Positions 8,417 through 15,872 of a DNA stretch of 16,537 nt are shown one piece after another. Under the pieces are notes generated by a model. That model did not search any database and was not told the origin of the DNA. It was given only the letters and a program-made list of their open reading frames with translations. The stretch's first letter is position 1. Each line of letters begins with the position of its first letter. Made by a program: the position numbers and the translations under genes. The stretch covers positions 1 through 16,537 of the forward strand of contig CALFYH010000054.1 in assembly GCA_937952155.1 (NCBI GenBank), given 5' to 3'. The stretch comes from an uncultured Saprospiraceae bacterium. Its GTDB lineage: Bacteria > Bacteroidota > Bacteroidia > Chitinophagales > Saprospiraceae.

Positions 8417-8437
8417 TCATTTAATACGTCATTTAAT
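8416..8437 (+). repeat. Direct repeat GTCATTTAAT x2 (12-base period)
   Basis: Copies lie at 8416-8425 and 8428-8437, bridging the two inverted repeats. A related GTCATTTAA occurs at 8650-8658, just before the dnaE-like start. Confidence 0.45.
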
Positions 8438-8444
8438 TGACGTA
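8425..8444. repeat. Perfect inverted repeat TACGTCA-TTTAAT-TGACGTA
   Basis: Two 7-base arms flank a 6-base AT spacer, geometry typical of a binding site for a dimeric regulator. It lies about 240 bases before the dnaE-like start, so which gene it would control is unclear. Confidence 0.5.
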
Positions 8445-8472
8445 AATAACGACATATTTAATATGATTTACG

Positions 8473-8662
8473 AATGTTAAATGGTAGAAAGTGAAATATG
8501 GCAAAATTTGATAGCAACGTATTACAAAATTGATTCAAAAATTGGTGCTATACATGTCTCGATACTTACAAAATAGCAATTCCTAATGGTGAGCATAGCG
8601 TTATCGTCAACACTTAAAATATACACTCAACATTGAAAATTTAGAATTCGTCATTTAACATT
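8473..8662. repeat. Distant 11-base inverted repeat AATGTTAAATG / CATTTAACATT
   Basis: The arms at 8473-8483 and 8652-8662 are exact reverse complements separated by 168 bases. Both are very AT-rich, so chance is possible. Confidence 0.25.
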
Positions 8663-8683
8663 TAAAAGTAGCATTAGCAAAAA

Positions 8684-11623
8684 TTGTATCTCAACTGCCA
8701 CTCATACTTTAGTCTCCGCTACGGCACCTTCGCACCCGAAGAATTGCCTGGCATTGCTAAGTCTTTTGGCGTGGATGCACTGGTGTTTTCGGATATCAAT
8801 AATACTTCTGCGGCTTTTCAGTTTGTACGTGCCTGCCGTGCGGAAGACATCAAACCTATCTTGGGCATAGAATTTCGGCAGGATAATGAATTTCTCTATC
8901 TCGGTATCGCCCGCAATGATGAAGGCTGGCGCGAGCTTTGTTCCTTACTCACTGAGTCGTCTATCTCCGGTGAGCCGCTGCCCAAGGAAGCACCCGAACT
9001 GCAGCACTGTTACATCATCTATCGCAAACTGCCCAAAGGTGTAGAGCTAATGCGAGATTATGAATATGCCGGTATCAGACCCGAAGAAGTCAATCATCTG
9101 TACTCATCTTATCTCAAAAACTATCCGGACAAACTCGTGATCTTCAGTCCCGTGACTTTCGCAGATCAGGATGGATTTAAGGCGCACAAGCTGCTGCGCT
9201 GTATTGATCTCAATATCGTCATCGGTAAGTTGGATGCTAAAGATTGTGCCAAGTCATCTGAGGTGTTTTACCCAAAAGGTCATCTCGAAAACGTATTTCA
9301 ACAGTATCCGCATATCATTGCCAATACACAACACATTCTAGATAATTGCCACACCGATATGGAAGCAACGAAGTTTCACAATCGACGGACTTTCACCGGT
9401 GATCCAGATGACGACTTCAAGCTCTTGACCAAGCTTGCCGTGAGTGGTTGTAAGAGACGCTTTGGCGAAAAGCATAAAAAAGCGATGGAACGCACACTCC
9501 GAGAGCTCAAAGTCATCCAACAAATGGGATTTTGTGCGTACTTTCTCATCACCTGGGATATAGTACGGTATGCGCATTCGGTCGGTTATTTTCATGTAGG
9601 TCGTGGATCTGGCGCCAACTCCATAGTAGCGTATAATCTCAATATCACCGATGTAGATCCGCTAGAGTTGGATCTGTATTTTGAACGATTTATCAATCCG
9701 CATCGGTCTTCACCACCAGATTTTGACATCGATTTTTCGTGGAATAACCGCGATGATGTCACCGACTACATTTTCAAGCGCTATGGCAAAGAGCACACTG
9801 CGCTGCTTGCTACCTACAATACTTTCAAAGGTAAATCTATCATCCGCGAACTCGGCAAGGTACTTGGTCTACCCAAAGCCGACATAGATACCATCGTGGA
9901 CGAACCCATGGCCGTGGACAAACATCATCCTTTTGCCCGACATATCTTTAAGTACGGTAAGATGATCGAAAAATTTCCCAATTATCTATCCATCCACGCT
10001 GGTGGCATTCTCATCAGCGAGCGACCACTCAATTATCACACGGCACTCCAACTGATGCCCAAGGGTTTTCCCATCGTACACTTCGATATGTATGGCGCCG
10101 AAGATCTCGAATACCACAAGTACGATGTGCTCTCGCAGCGTGGTCTCGGTCATATCAAAGACGCCGTCGATCTCGTCAAGCAAAATCAAGGCAAGGCCAT
10201 TGATGTCCACAATGTCGCATTGATAAAAGAAGATCCCAATGTCAAAGCCCAACTCAAGTCGGGTCACTGCATCGGCTGCTTTTATATCGAGTCGCCCGCT
10301 ATGCGTGGACTGCTCCACAAGTTGCGCTGCGACAACTACGTACATCTCGTAGCTGCCAGCTCCATCATCCGCCCAGGCGTAGCGCAGTCGGGTATGATGC
10401 GTGAATATATCCAGCGGTTTCACAAGCCGGACAGCTATACCTATCTTCATCCAGTGTTTGAGGAGCATCTCGGCGAGACATATGGCGTAATGGTCTATCA
10501 GGAAGACGTGATGAAGATCGTCCACCACTTCTCGGGCCTTGATCTCGATGAGTCTGATGTGCTGCGCCGTATCATGACCGGCAAAAAAAAGAGCTCGGAT
10601 ACCTTCTACCGGTTACAGGAAAAGTATTTTCGCAACTGCAAACAACGTGGTTATCCTGACGAACTCAGCAAGGAAGTATGGCGGCAGATCGAGAGCTTCA
10701 GTGGTTACTCATTTTGTAAGGCACACTCGGCGAGTTTTGCGGCTGAATCATTCCAGAGTCTTTATCTCAAGACCTACTTTCCACTAGAATTTATGACAGC
10801 AGTGATCAATAATTTTGGTGGTTTCTACAGTACGGAGCAGTATGTTCACGAGGCCAGAATGTGTGGCGCCAAGATAGAAGCACCTTGTGTCAATAATTCT
10901 ACATATCTTACCAATATCTATGGCACTACGATCTACATCGGGCTCATACATCTCGCCAATTTGGAGCAAAAACTCGCCCACGCCATCGTAGAGGAGCGAC
11001 AGATACACGGTGATTATCGCAGTTTGAAAGACTTTACGCATCGTATCAATATATCCAAGGAGCAGCTCGAGATTCTCATCCGCATCGGTGCTTTCCGCTG
11101 GACAGGTATGAACAAGTACGAACTCATGTGGGAGAAGAATGCCGTCCACAATCCACTCATCAAACACGTCTATGCTGGAGAGATGCTCTTCGACACCGAG
11201 CCAGAAAACTATACGCTGCCCATACTTGCTGAGACGGAACACGAGCAGGCTTTTGACGAGATAGAGTTGCTTGGATTTCCACTTTGCAATCCGTTTGATC
11301 TCCTACAGACCAAGTTTCGTGGAGATATCAAAGCCACCCAAATGAAAGATTATCTCGGTCAGACCGTTCGTATGGTCGGCTACTACGTCTGCCGCAAGTG
11401 GGTAACGACTTCCAAAGGTGATCTCATGAATTTCGGCACGATGACAGATGTCGATGGGCACTTTTTCGATACCGTACACTTCCCGCCGAGCTTGAAGGTC
11501 TATCCTTTCCATGGCAAAGGTTGCTACATCGTCCTCGGCAAGGTAGTCGATGATTTTGGTTTCGCGAGTCTGGAGGTGAGTAAGATGGAGAAATTGCCGT
11601 GGGTGAAGGATGGGAGGTATTGA
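8684..11623 (+). CDS. Compact DNA polymerase III alpha subunit (accessory/error-prone DnaE-like)
   Basis: C-family DNA polymerase of 979 aa. The start is TTG: the frame is closed by TAG at 8675-8677, no ATG lies between, and the PHP domain normally begins right here (MYLNCHSYFSLRYG). The PHP domain is partly degenerate: the usual HxH is N4-C5-H6 and the usual DH pair is D37-I38, so proofreading by PHP is unlikely. The palm shows GRGSGANSIVAY, FERFINPHRSSPPDFDIDF (aspartates 346, 348, 350) and KYDVLSQRGLG (Asp481). The fingers have GVMVYQEDVMKI and FCKAHSASFA. A clamp-binding-like GEMLFD is at 832-837, followed by a C-terminal OB fold (about 885-965). It is shorter than replicative DnaE (about 1160 aa in E. 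coli) and lacks a tau-binding tail. No imuA, imuB or dinB partner lies in the window. Its GC content looks higher than flanking genes. The polymerase call is firm; the translesion role is inferred. Confidence 0.93.
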   Translation: MYLNCHSYFSLRYGTFAPEELPGIAKSFGVDALVFSDINNTSAAFQFVRACRAEDIKPILGIEFRQDNEFLYLGIARNDEGWRELCSLLTESSISGEPLPKEAPELQHCYIIYRKLPKGVELMRDYEYAGIRPEEVNHLYSSYLKNYPDKLVIFSPVTFADQDGFKAHKLLRCIDLNIVIGKLDAKDCAKSSEVFYPKGHLENVFQQYPHIIANTQHILDNCHTDMEATKFHNRRTFTGDPDDDFKLLTKLAVSGCKRRFGEKHKKAMERTLRELKVIQQMGFCAYFLITWDIVRYAHSVGYFHVGRGSGANSIVAYNLNITDVDPLELDLYFERFINPHRSSPPDFDIDFSWNNRDDVTDYIFKRYGKEHTALLATYNTFKGKSIIRELGKVLGLPKADIDTIVDEPMAVDKHHPFARHIFKYGKMIEKFPNYLSIHAGGILISERPLNYHTALQLMPKGFPIVHFDMYGAEDLEYHKYDVLSQRGLGHIKDAVDLVKQNQGKAIDVHNVALIKEDPNVKAQLKSGHCIGCFYIESPAMRGLLHKLRCDNYVHLVAASSIIRPGVAQSGMMREYIQRFHKPDSYTYLHPVFEEHLGETYGVMVYQEDVMKIVHHFSGLDLDESDVLRRIMTGKKKSSDTFYRLQEKYFRNCKQRGYPDELSKEVWRQIESFSGYSFCKAHSASFAAESFQSLYLKTYFPLEFMTAVINNFGGFYSTEQYVHEARMCGAKIEAPCVNNSTYLTNIYGTTIYIGLIHLANLEQKLAHAIVEERQIHGDYRSLKDFTHRINISKEQLEILIRIGAFRWTGMNKYELMWEKNAVHNPLIKHVYAGEMLFDTEPENYTLPILAETEHEQAFDEIELLGFPLCNPFDLLQTKFRGDIKATQMKDYLGQTVRMVGYYVCRKWVTTSKGDLMNFGTMTDVDGHFFDTVHFPPSLKVYPFHGKGCYIVLGKVVDDFGFASLEVSKMEKLPWVKDGRY

Positions 11624-11778
11624 TTACACATTTTAGTATAATATACGTGCATTTTGTTATCCATGGCGACAGTTGGAAACAAAATCAATAGCCCTTATGC
11701 GACTTTGAGATCTTCCATTTCGTTAAAAAAATTACATGTAGATTTTTAGTACATTTTCTAACCTATAAATTTTATATC

Positions 11779-13641
11779 ATGAACAGCGCATTGACACTTT
11801 TTTTATTTCTAATCAACTTACTAACTGTTTCTGAAAATTGTACAATCACAGGAAAAGTTACAGATCAGAAGGGCGAACCAGTGATTTTTGCAAATGTGGT
11901 GATCTACCAAAATGGTATTTTGGTCAATGGTGCCGAAACCGATATTGAAGGTAGTTACCTGATTTCAAATTTAAAAGCTGGCATCTATGAGGTGGAGGCC
12001 AGTTATGTTGGATATACGGCACAGCGGCACGCAGGACTTATTGTTAAAGAGGGAACAAACGTAGTCAATTTTATACTTTCAGATGATACGACTCTTTTGG
12101 AATTGGGTATTGAGATCAAGGGATACAAAGTTCCACTTGTGATGTCTGATTGCACTTCATCAGGAACTATAACTGCTGATAAAATCCGTAAACTTCCTAC
12201 AAAATCTATCTCTGACATTGCTGCGAGCAGTGCAGGTGTCTTCAGTTCAGACGGAAGTGAAATCTCTGTAAGAGGCTCAAGATCAGACGAAACAGTTTAC
12301 TTTTTAGACGGCGTTAGAGTTACTTCGAGCAGCAACCTGCATTCTGAAAAATCTATGGAATCAGATCGGGTGGGTAAGATTACAGCAGGAGAATGGAATG
12401 ATCTCAATAATTGGGAAAAATGGTCTGATTTGCTTGTAAAGGATGAGTTCAAAAATATGAACAATTATTGGACTATTCACACATCACATCGTTATCCAGT
12501 TTTTATAACCAATACAAGCCATTATCCAATATCTGGGGTTTCTGTATTTCTTAAAAATGACCATGGCAATATTGTTTGGGCAGCTGTTACTGACAAGCAA
12601 GGACATGCTGAATTGTTTGATACATCTTTTTCAAAAGTCATAAAAAGTCCATTTTTGGAATATAAATATGGCAATTTAAGTGGTAAAATGAAAATCAATC
12701 GAAGGCGTCAGGATGGTACGCACATTATTCTGGATAAAAAATGTCAACCAATTATGAAGGCAAACATTTCATTTGTGGTAGATGCAACAGGTTCTATGAG
12801 TGATGAAATTGAGTTCCTAAAATCTGACCTTTCATCTGTCATTGAATCCATAGAAGCTTCCAATAGTGATATCAAAATAAATTATAGTAGCGTCTTTTAT
12901 CGAGATATAAACGATCAGTATGTCACGAAAGCTTGTGACTTTACTAGTGAAAAGGAAAAATTAATTTCATTTATTGACGCTCAGTATGCTAGTGGTGGAG
13001 GAGATTTTCCAGAAGCAGTGGATTCCGCACTTATACATTGTATGAATCTTTCTTGGGATGAAGCAGCAGATACAAAGTTGGTTTTCCTTATCCTTGATGC
13101 TCCACCTCATAAAGAAAAAATTGAGTATTATAAAAATGTCATTTCCCAAGCTTCGAGTAAGGGTATAAAGATTATACCTATATCGGGTAGTGGCATAGAT
13201 AGAGAAACCGAATTCCTTTTAAAGTTTACTTCCATTTTGACTAACGGCACTTATATTTTTATTACCAATGATAGTGGTATTGGCAATGACCATATTGATC
13301 CGGTTCATGATGAGTATCAGGTAGAAAGTCTTCATGATTTATTGATAAGAGTTGTTAATGGTTATCTGTATAGTCGTCCTTGTGATAGTGATACCCAAGT
13401 GAAATCGAATATTATGGAGATTTATCCTAATCCGGTAAGCGATGTGATATACATAACTGCTAAAGACTCAATTCCATTACGCATAGAATTGCTTAGTGCT
13501 ACCGGTTTGCTGCTCGATCAGGTAATAAAACCAGAAAATTCGAAAGTCAAAATCAATATTCAGGATCTTGTGCCTGGTCAATATTTCATAAGATGTTTTT
13601 ATGACAATCAAACCTTGACAAATTCGTTTATCAAAATATAA
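11779..13641 (+). CDS. Secreted vWA protein with carboxypeptidase-regulatory-like and TonB-plug-like domains and T9SS sorting tail
   Basis: Modular exported protein of 620 aa. A hydrophobic signal (1 to about 16, oddly without Lys/Arg) is followed by a CarboxypepD_reg-like beta-sandwich (about 22-101, ITGKVTDQKGEPVIFANV). Next is a TonB-plug-like segment (about 128-181, with ISVRGSRSDETVYFLDGVRV) without any following beta-barrel. Residues 200-320 contain AGEWNDLNNWEKW and an Ig-like beta region. The vWA domain (about 329-500) has MIDAS motif Asp335-Ala-Thr-Gly-Ser339, GGGDFPEA (406-413) and LDAPPH (439-444). The last 75 residues (IYPNPVSDVIYI, then PGQYFIRC) form a type A Por/T9SS sorting domain, implying export by the type IX system and surface attachment or release. 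From memory, Bacteroidota have vWA proteins with a similar regulatory-plug-vWA order. No function is assigned; adhesion or metal-dependent protein binding is plausible. It is followed by a strong hairpin terminator. Confidence 0.88.
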   Translation: MNSALTLFLFLINLLTVSENCTITGKVTDQKGEPVIFANVVIYQNGILVNGAETDIEGSYLISNLKAGIYEVEASYVGYTAQRHAGLIVKEGTNVVNFILSDDTTLLELGIEIKGYKVPLVMSDCTSSGTITADKIRKLPTKSISDIAASSAGVFSSDGSEISVRGSRSDETVYFLDGVRVTSSSNLHSEKSMESDRVGKITAGEWNDLNNWEKWSDLLVKDEFKNMNNYWTIHTSHRYPVFITNTSHYPISGVSVFLKNDHGNIVWAAVTDKQGHAELFDTSFSKVIKSPFLEYKYGNLSGKMKINRRRQDGTHIILDKKCQPIMKANISFVVDATGSMSDEIEFLKSDLSSVIESIEASNSDIKINYSSVFYRDINDQYVTKACDFTSEKEKLISFIDAQYASGGGDFPEAVDSALIHCMNLSWDEAADTKLVFLILDAPPHKEKIEYYKNVISQASSKGIKIIPISGSGIDRETEFLLKFTSILTNGTYIFITNDSGIGNDHIDPVHDEYQVESLHDLLIRVVNGYLYSRPCDSDTQVKSNIMEIYPNPVSDVIYITAKDSIPLRIELLSATGLLLDQVIKPENSKVKINIQDLVPGQYFIRCFYDNQTLTNSFIKI

Positions 13642-13662
13642 TCCATCCCACCTTTCACTTAC

Positions 13663-13717
13663 AAAATGATAAATAATTCACGATTCCTGATTCCTGAATT
13701 ATTTATCATTTTTTTTT
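13663..13717 (+). terminator. Rho-independent-type terminator after the vWA gene
   Basis: An 18-bp perfect stem (13663-13680 with 13695-13712) has a 14-base loop and runs into nine T residues (13709-13717). It lies 22 bases after the vWA stop. The stem is almost all A/T. The loop and arm contain GATTCCT twice in tandem. The complementary strand offers only a short T-run (AAAA at 13663-13666), so plus-strand termination is favoured, though it could also block minus-strand readthrough. Confidence 0.8.
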
Positions 13718-13729
13718 GACAAATTGCCT

Positions 13730-13861
13730 ATGCTAAGAAATTTGGATTCGAATATTTATTATCTCAAGACCATTATTGATGCTAATGCAGTGCAATATAA
13801 TACATTATTTGGGAATATGCAAATTATACGCAGAAAAATTGCTCATCTGGTGAAAAAGTAA
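13730..13861 (+). CDS. Possible small ORF, 43 codons, unrecognised
   Basis: ATG at 13730 to TAA at 13861 encodes a basic, Ile/Asn-rich peptide starting MLRNLDSNIYYLKTI and ending RRKIAHLVKK. It begins 12 bases after the terminator T-tract and has no recognisable promoter or ribosome-binding site. No family is recognised. It may be chance or a decayed gene fragment. Confidence 0.2.
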   Translation: MLRNLDSNIYYLKTIIDANAVQYNTLFGNMQIIRRKIAHLVKK

Positions 13862-13906
13862 TAATATTTGGTATTTTTTTCTAATGATTTTGCATTATCT
13901 ATCGCG

Positions 13907-13928
13907 GATTTATTTGATTTCGCAGATG
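13907..13928 (+). repeat. 22-base repeat, copy 1 (left of nucleotidyltransferase pair)
   Basis: GATTTATTTGATTTCGCAG plus ATG matches copy 2 at 15873-15894 at 19 of 22 positions in the same orientation. It lies 45 bases outside the stop of the nucleotidyltransferase operon. Confidence 0.5.
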
Positions 13929-13973
13929 GGAAAAGAAAACTGTGCAATCATCAGTGAGTTATAAAAACATTAA

Positions 13974-15032
13974 CTAAGTGTATAATTTACTTCTAATTGC
14001 TACCAATAATTGCTCAACATACTTTTTGTTAGGAGCTTCCTGAAGTGAACATTGAGTTAAATTCAATTCTATTTCTTTCATTAATATGTCACCAAGATTC
14101 ATTAATGAATGAAAATCCATCTGACCACTCTTTATCGATAATAATTCGTCTCTATTGTTCCGCCATACATTGATCTTTTGATCTGAAATGATTTCATTGG
14201 CCATTTGTAATAGTCGAATTGTATGCATCATATTTTTGGAATCATATTTTTTTCCATGGGCCAAATTATTTTGATACCGAGCATCATTTCTCTTCTCAAT
14301 CCAACACCAATATTCTCTGAACTCTTTGCAATATACAGAATAGGATTCTAGGTTGCAAAAAAGATGCGCCTTTGGAATTTCATCCTTTGGTATAGAACTA
14401 AGACTAACTTCATTTGACATTTCGTCTGATATTATTCCTTTATAGGAAAAAAGATCATTTTGGTTATTATACAAGGCGTACATTCCTTTAGTGTTGGGGA
14501 TTTTTGACAATCCACATTTTTTTTGTTCATATCCATTATTATTCAACCAATGGATAATTGGAATAGCAACATTTTCTTTTATGACAAAGCAAAAGTCCAA
14601 TAGTGTCTTTCGTGTTTCTTCCATTGGATTATTGATTTTTTTCTTGAGCCCTTTCGCTTTTTTTATCTGGCTAATTGCATAATTGGCAAAGGTCTCCTTG
14701 CACAATTTAGACAAAAACATTTCGGGTGTAAATACATCAAGAATGGAATTTTTATATAACACACAATGGGTTGGTGTCGCAAGCAATTCCAGGATATTGG
14801 GATTATTTTTAAGTAATAACTCTATAAATCTGCCCAACTCATAAAACACCACATCATTTGTTTCGTTAGATATCTGTGGGATATATTCCAAGCCAAAATA
14901 CTGGTCTTTGGGCAAATAGAAAACACCTTTGATATCGGTATCCGAAGACGCCGTATCCAAATTATAAGCTCTGCTGCCGCTGATACACTCCATAAGAATG
15001 CACCCGCTTTTTCTTAATTCATCAATGGTCAT
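13974..15032 (-). CDS. Pol-beta-superfamily nucleotidyltransferase, long form (PF10127/COG3541, RlaP/YcgL-like)
   Basis: Second gene of a two-gene operon, 352 aa. The minimal nucleotidyltransferase fold is at the N-terminus: SGSRAYNLDTASSDTDIKG carries the Gly19-Ser20 motif and metal-binding Asp31/Asp33. Asp60 in NDVVFYELGRF sits where the third catalytic carboxylate is expected. A helical region follows (KNNPNILELLATP). The C-terminal part has a conserved-looking segment, AHGKKYDSKNMMHTIRLLQM (about 256-275), which I recall from long members of this family. Relatives include RlaP-type proteins proposed to act in RNA repair next to RNA ligases, and B. subtilis YcgL of unknown function; substrate is unknown here. 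It overlaps its partner by 11 bases, so translation is probably coupled. The gene is AT-rich (about 35% GC in a sampled line). Superfamily is firm, role unknown. Confidence 0.88.
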   Translation of the reverse strand: MTIDELRKSGCILMECISGSRAYNLDTASSDTDIKGVFYLPKDQYFGLEYIPQISNETNDVVFYELGRFIELLLKNNPNILELLATPTHCVLYKNSILDVFTPEMFLSKLCKETFANYAISQIKKAKGLKKKINNPMEETRKTLLDFCFVIKENVAIPIIHWLNNNGYEQKKCGLSKIPNTKGMYALYNNQNDLFSYKGIISDEMSNEVSLSSIPKDEIPKAHLFCNLESYSVYCKEFREYWCWIEKRNDARYQNNLAHGKKYDSKNMMHTIRLLQMANEIISDQKINVWRNNRDELLSIKSGQMDFHSLMNLGDILMKEIELNLTQCSLQEAPNKKYVEQLLVAIRSKLYT

Positions 15033-15783
15033 ATTTTTCTATCCTATTTCTGAGAAATTGATCTAAAGTTTGGTGACCAAAATTACGATCATCCATATTT
15101 CTAGCCTCAAACTCCAAAAATAACATCGATTCTTGTATAAAGGTCATAAATACTTCCGGCGTTTTAAATTCCAATCCTTCATTGGCACTTGACTTCATGA
15201 TAATTAACTCCTTCATTAGCTTATCCAAATCTAAAGGCAATAATTCCGATAATGGTTCGATATTCATCGGTGGTATGGTCTGATATTTTTGAGTCCACAG
15301 GGCTGCAAGTACTGGCCTGATGATGTAAAAGAATTTTTTTACACTTAGATTTCCTTCTTCATTTGTTTTAGACAAAGCACCTTTAGTGATACCCAAATAA
15401 TGAAATATCAGAGCCTTGGGATTGAAAAATTCCTGACACAATGTCCATAATTGTTCTTTAAATCCAGCTTCTTCTCTATATACTATGGGCGATTGCAACC
15501 ATTCAAAAGGAGTAGCATTACACTTACGCACGAGGCGCAAAGTCTTCTGTAAGTCCCAACCATTGATATCAAAAACTTCATCCAATGGATAACTCAGTTG
15601 ACCATCACTTTCTACTATAGATAGGTAGGCATCCATTGGCTTTACGTATATAAACCGTGTATCAAAATCACTTTCAGGAGATGGAAATCCCCAGGCTCTA
15701 CTACCTGATTCGGCAGCGTAAAGGATTCTGACGTTCCGTTTTGATTCTATTTCTGAAAGTATATCAAGTATTTTGGCTTTCAT
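15022..15783 (-). CDS. Pol-beta-superfamily nucleotidyltransferase, short form (PF10127/COG3541, RlaP/YcgL-like)
   Basis: First gene of the pair, 253 aa. AAESGSRAWGFPSPESDFD shows the Gly27-Ser28 motif and the catalytic Asp39/Asp41, and Asp72 (VFDINGWDLQKTLRL) is the likely third carboxylate. Its WDLQKTLRLVRKCNATPFEW stretch aligns residue for residue with YELGRFIELLLKNNPNILEL of the neighbour, so the two are diverged paralogues. It lacks the HGKKYD-MMHTIRL segment of the long form, ending instead in a helical region (FGHQTLDQFLRNRIEKYDH). The family is predicted to transfer a nucleotide to an RNA end or other acceptor; the substrate is unknown. It has a consensus -7 box 25 bases upstream and overlaps the next gene by 11 bases. 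No antitoxin, HEPN partner or RNA ligase is next to it. Confidence 0.9.
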   Translation of the reverse strand: MKAKILDILSEIESKRNVRILYAAESGSRAWGFPSPESDFDTRFIYVKPMDAYLSIVESDGQLSYPLDEVFDINGWDLQKTLRLVRKCNATPFEWLQSPIVYREEAGFKEQLWTLCQEFFNPKALIFHYLGITKGALSKTNEEGNLSVKKFFYIIRPVLAALWTQKYQTIPPMNIEPLSELLPLDLDKLMKELIIMKSSANEGLEFKTPEVFMTFIQESMLFLEFEARNMDDRNFGHQTLDQFLRNRIEKYDH

Positions 15784-15808
15784 TTGAAAGTATTTTATTC
15801 TTATGATG

Positions 15809-15816
15809 CAAAGGTA
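15809..15816 (-). promoter_or_regulatory. Consensus -7 promoter box for the nucleotidyltransferase pair
   Basis: On the minus strand the octamer is TACCTTTG (followed by CA), an exact match to TAnnTTTG, 25 bases before the ATG at 15783. No clear -33 TTTG is visible. Spacing is close to the murA and PBP1A boxes. Confidence 0.55.
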
Positions 15817-15872
15817 AAAGGCTTTTGCGCAGTCTTTTTGCGGATGTAGATTATTTTAATTTTTTTCTCACA

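Larger units (their letters stand above)
8166..8683. other. 518-base AT-rich intergenic region with clustered inverted and direct repeats
   Basis: This lies between the divergent starts of the lipoprotein gene and the dnaE-like gene. I see no gene here: the longest open stretch on the plus strand (ending at 8357) begins inside the lipoprotein gene in a shadow frame and has no recognisable domain. The region holds two perfect hairpins (8400-8416, 8425-8444), a 10-base tandem direct repeat, and an 11-base inverted repeat pair (8473-8483 with 8652-8662). No exact TAnnTTTG box was found for either flanking gene. Confidence 0.7.
13642..13973. other. 332-base AT-rich gap between convergent genes
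   Basis: It holds a strong terminator hairpin just after the vWA gene, one doubtful 43-codon frame and one copy of a 22-base repeat that recurs at 15873. Nothing else was recognised. Confidence 0.7.

Noticed and set aside
9986..10528. 180-codon minus-strand frame inside the dnaE-like gene
   Set aside because: It is a shadow of a well-supported polymerase reading frame in a more GC-rich gene, with no recognisable motif.
11636..11646. GTATAATATAC palindrome
   Set aside because: Short and purely A/T inside an AT-rich gap, expected by chance.
11651..11685. ATTTTGTT…AACAAAAT inverted repeat after the dnaE-like gene
   Set aside because: 8-base AT-rich arms with a 19-base loop and no T-tract, too weak to call a terminator.
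14262..14295. R-x6-H (RYQNNLAH) in the long nucleotidyltransferase as a HEPN-type RNase motif
   Set aside because: It lies in a segment I recall as conserved in long PF10127 proteins, and nothing else indicates a HEPN domain.
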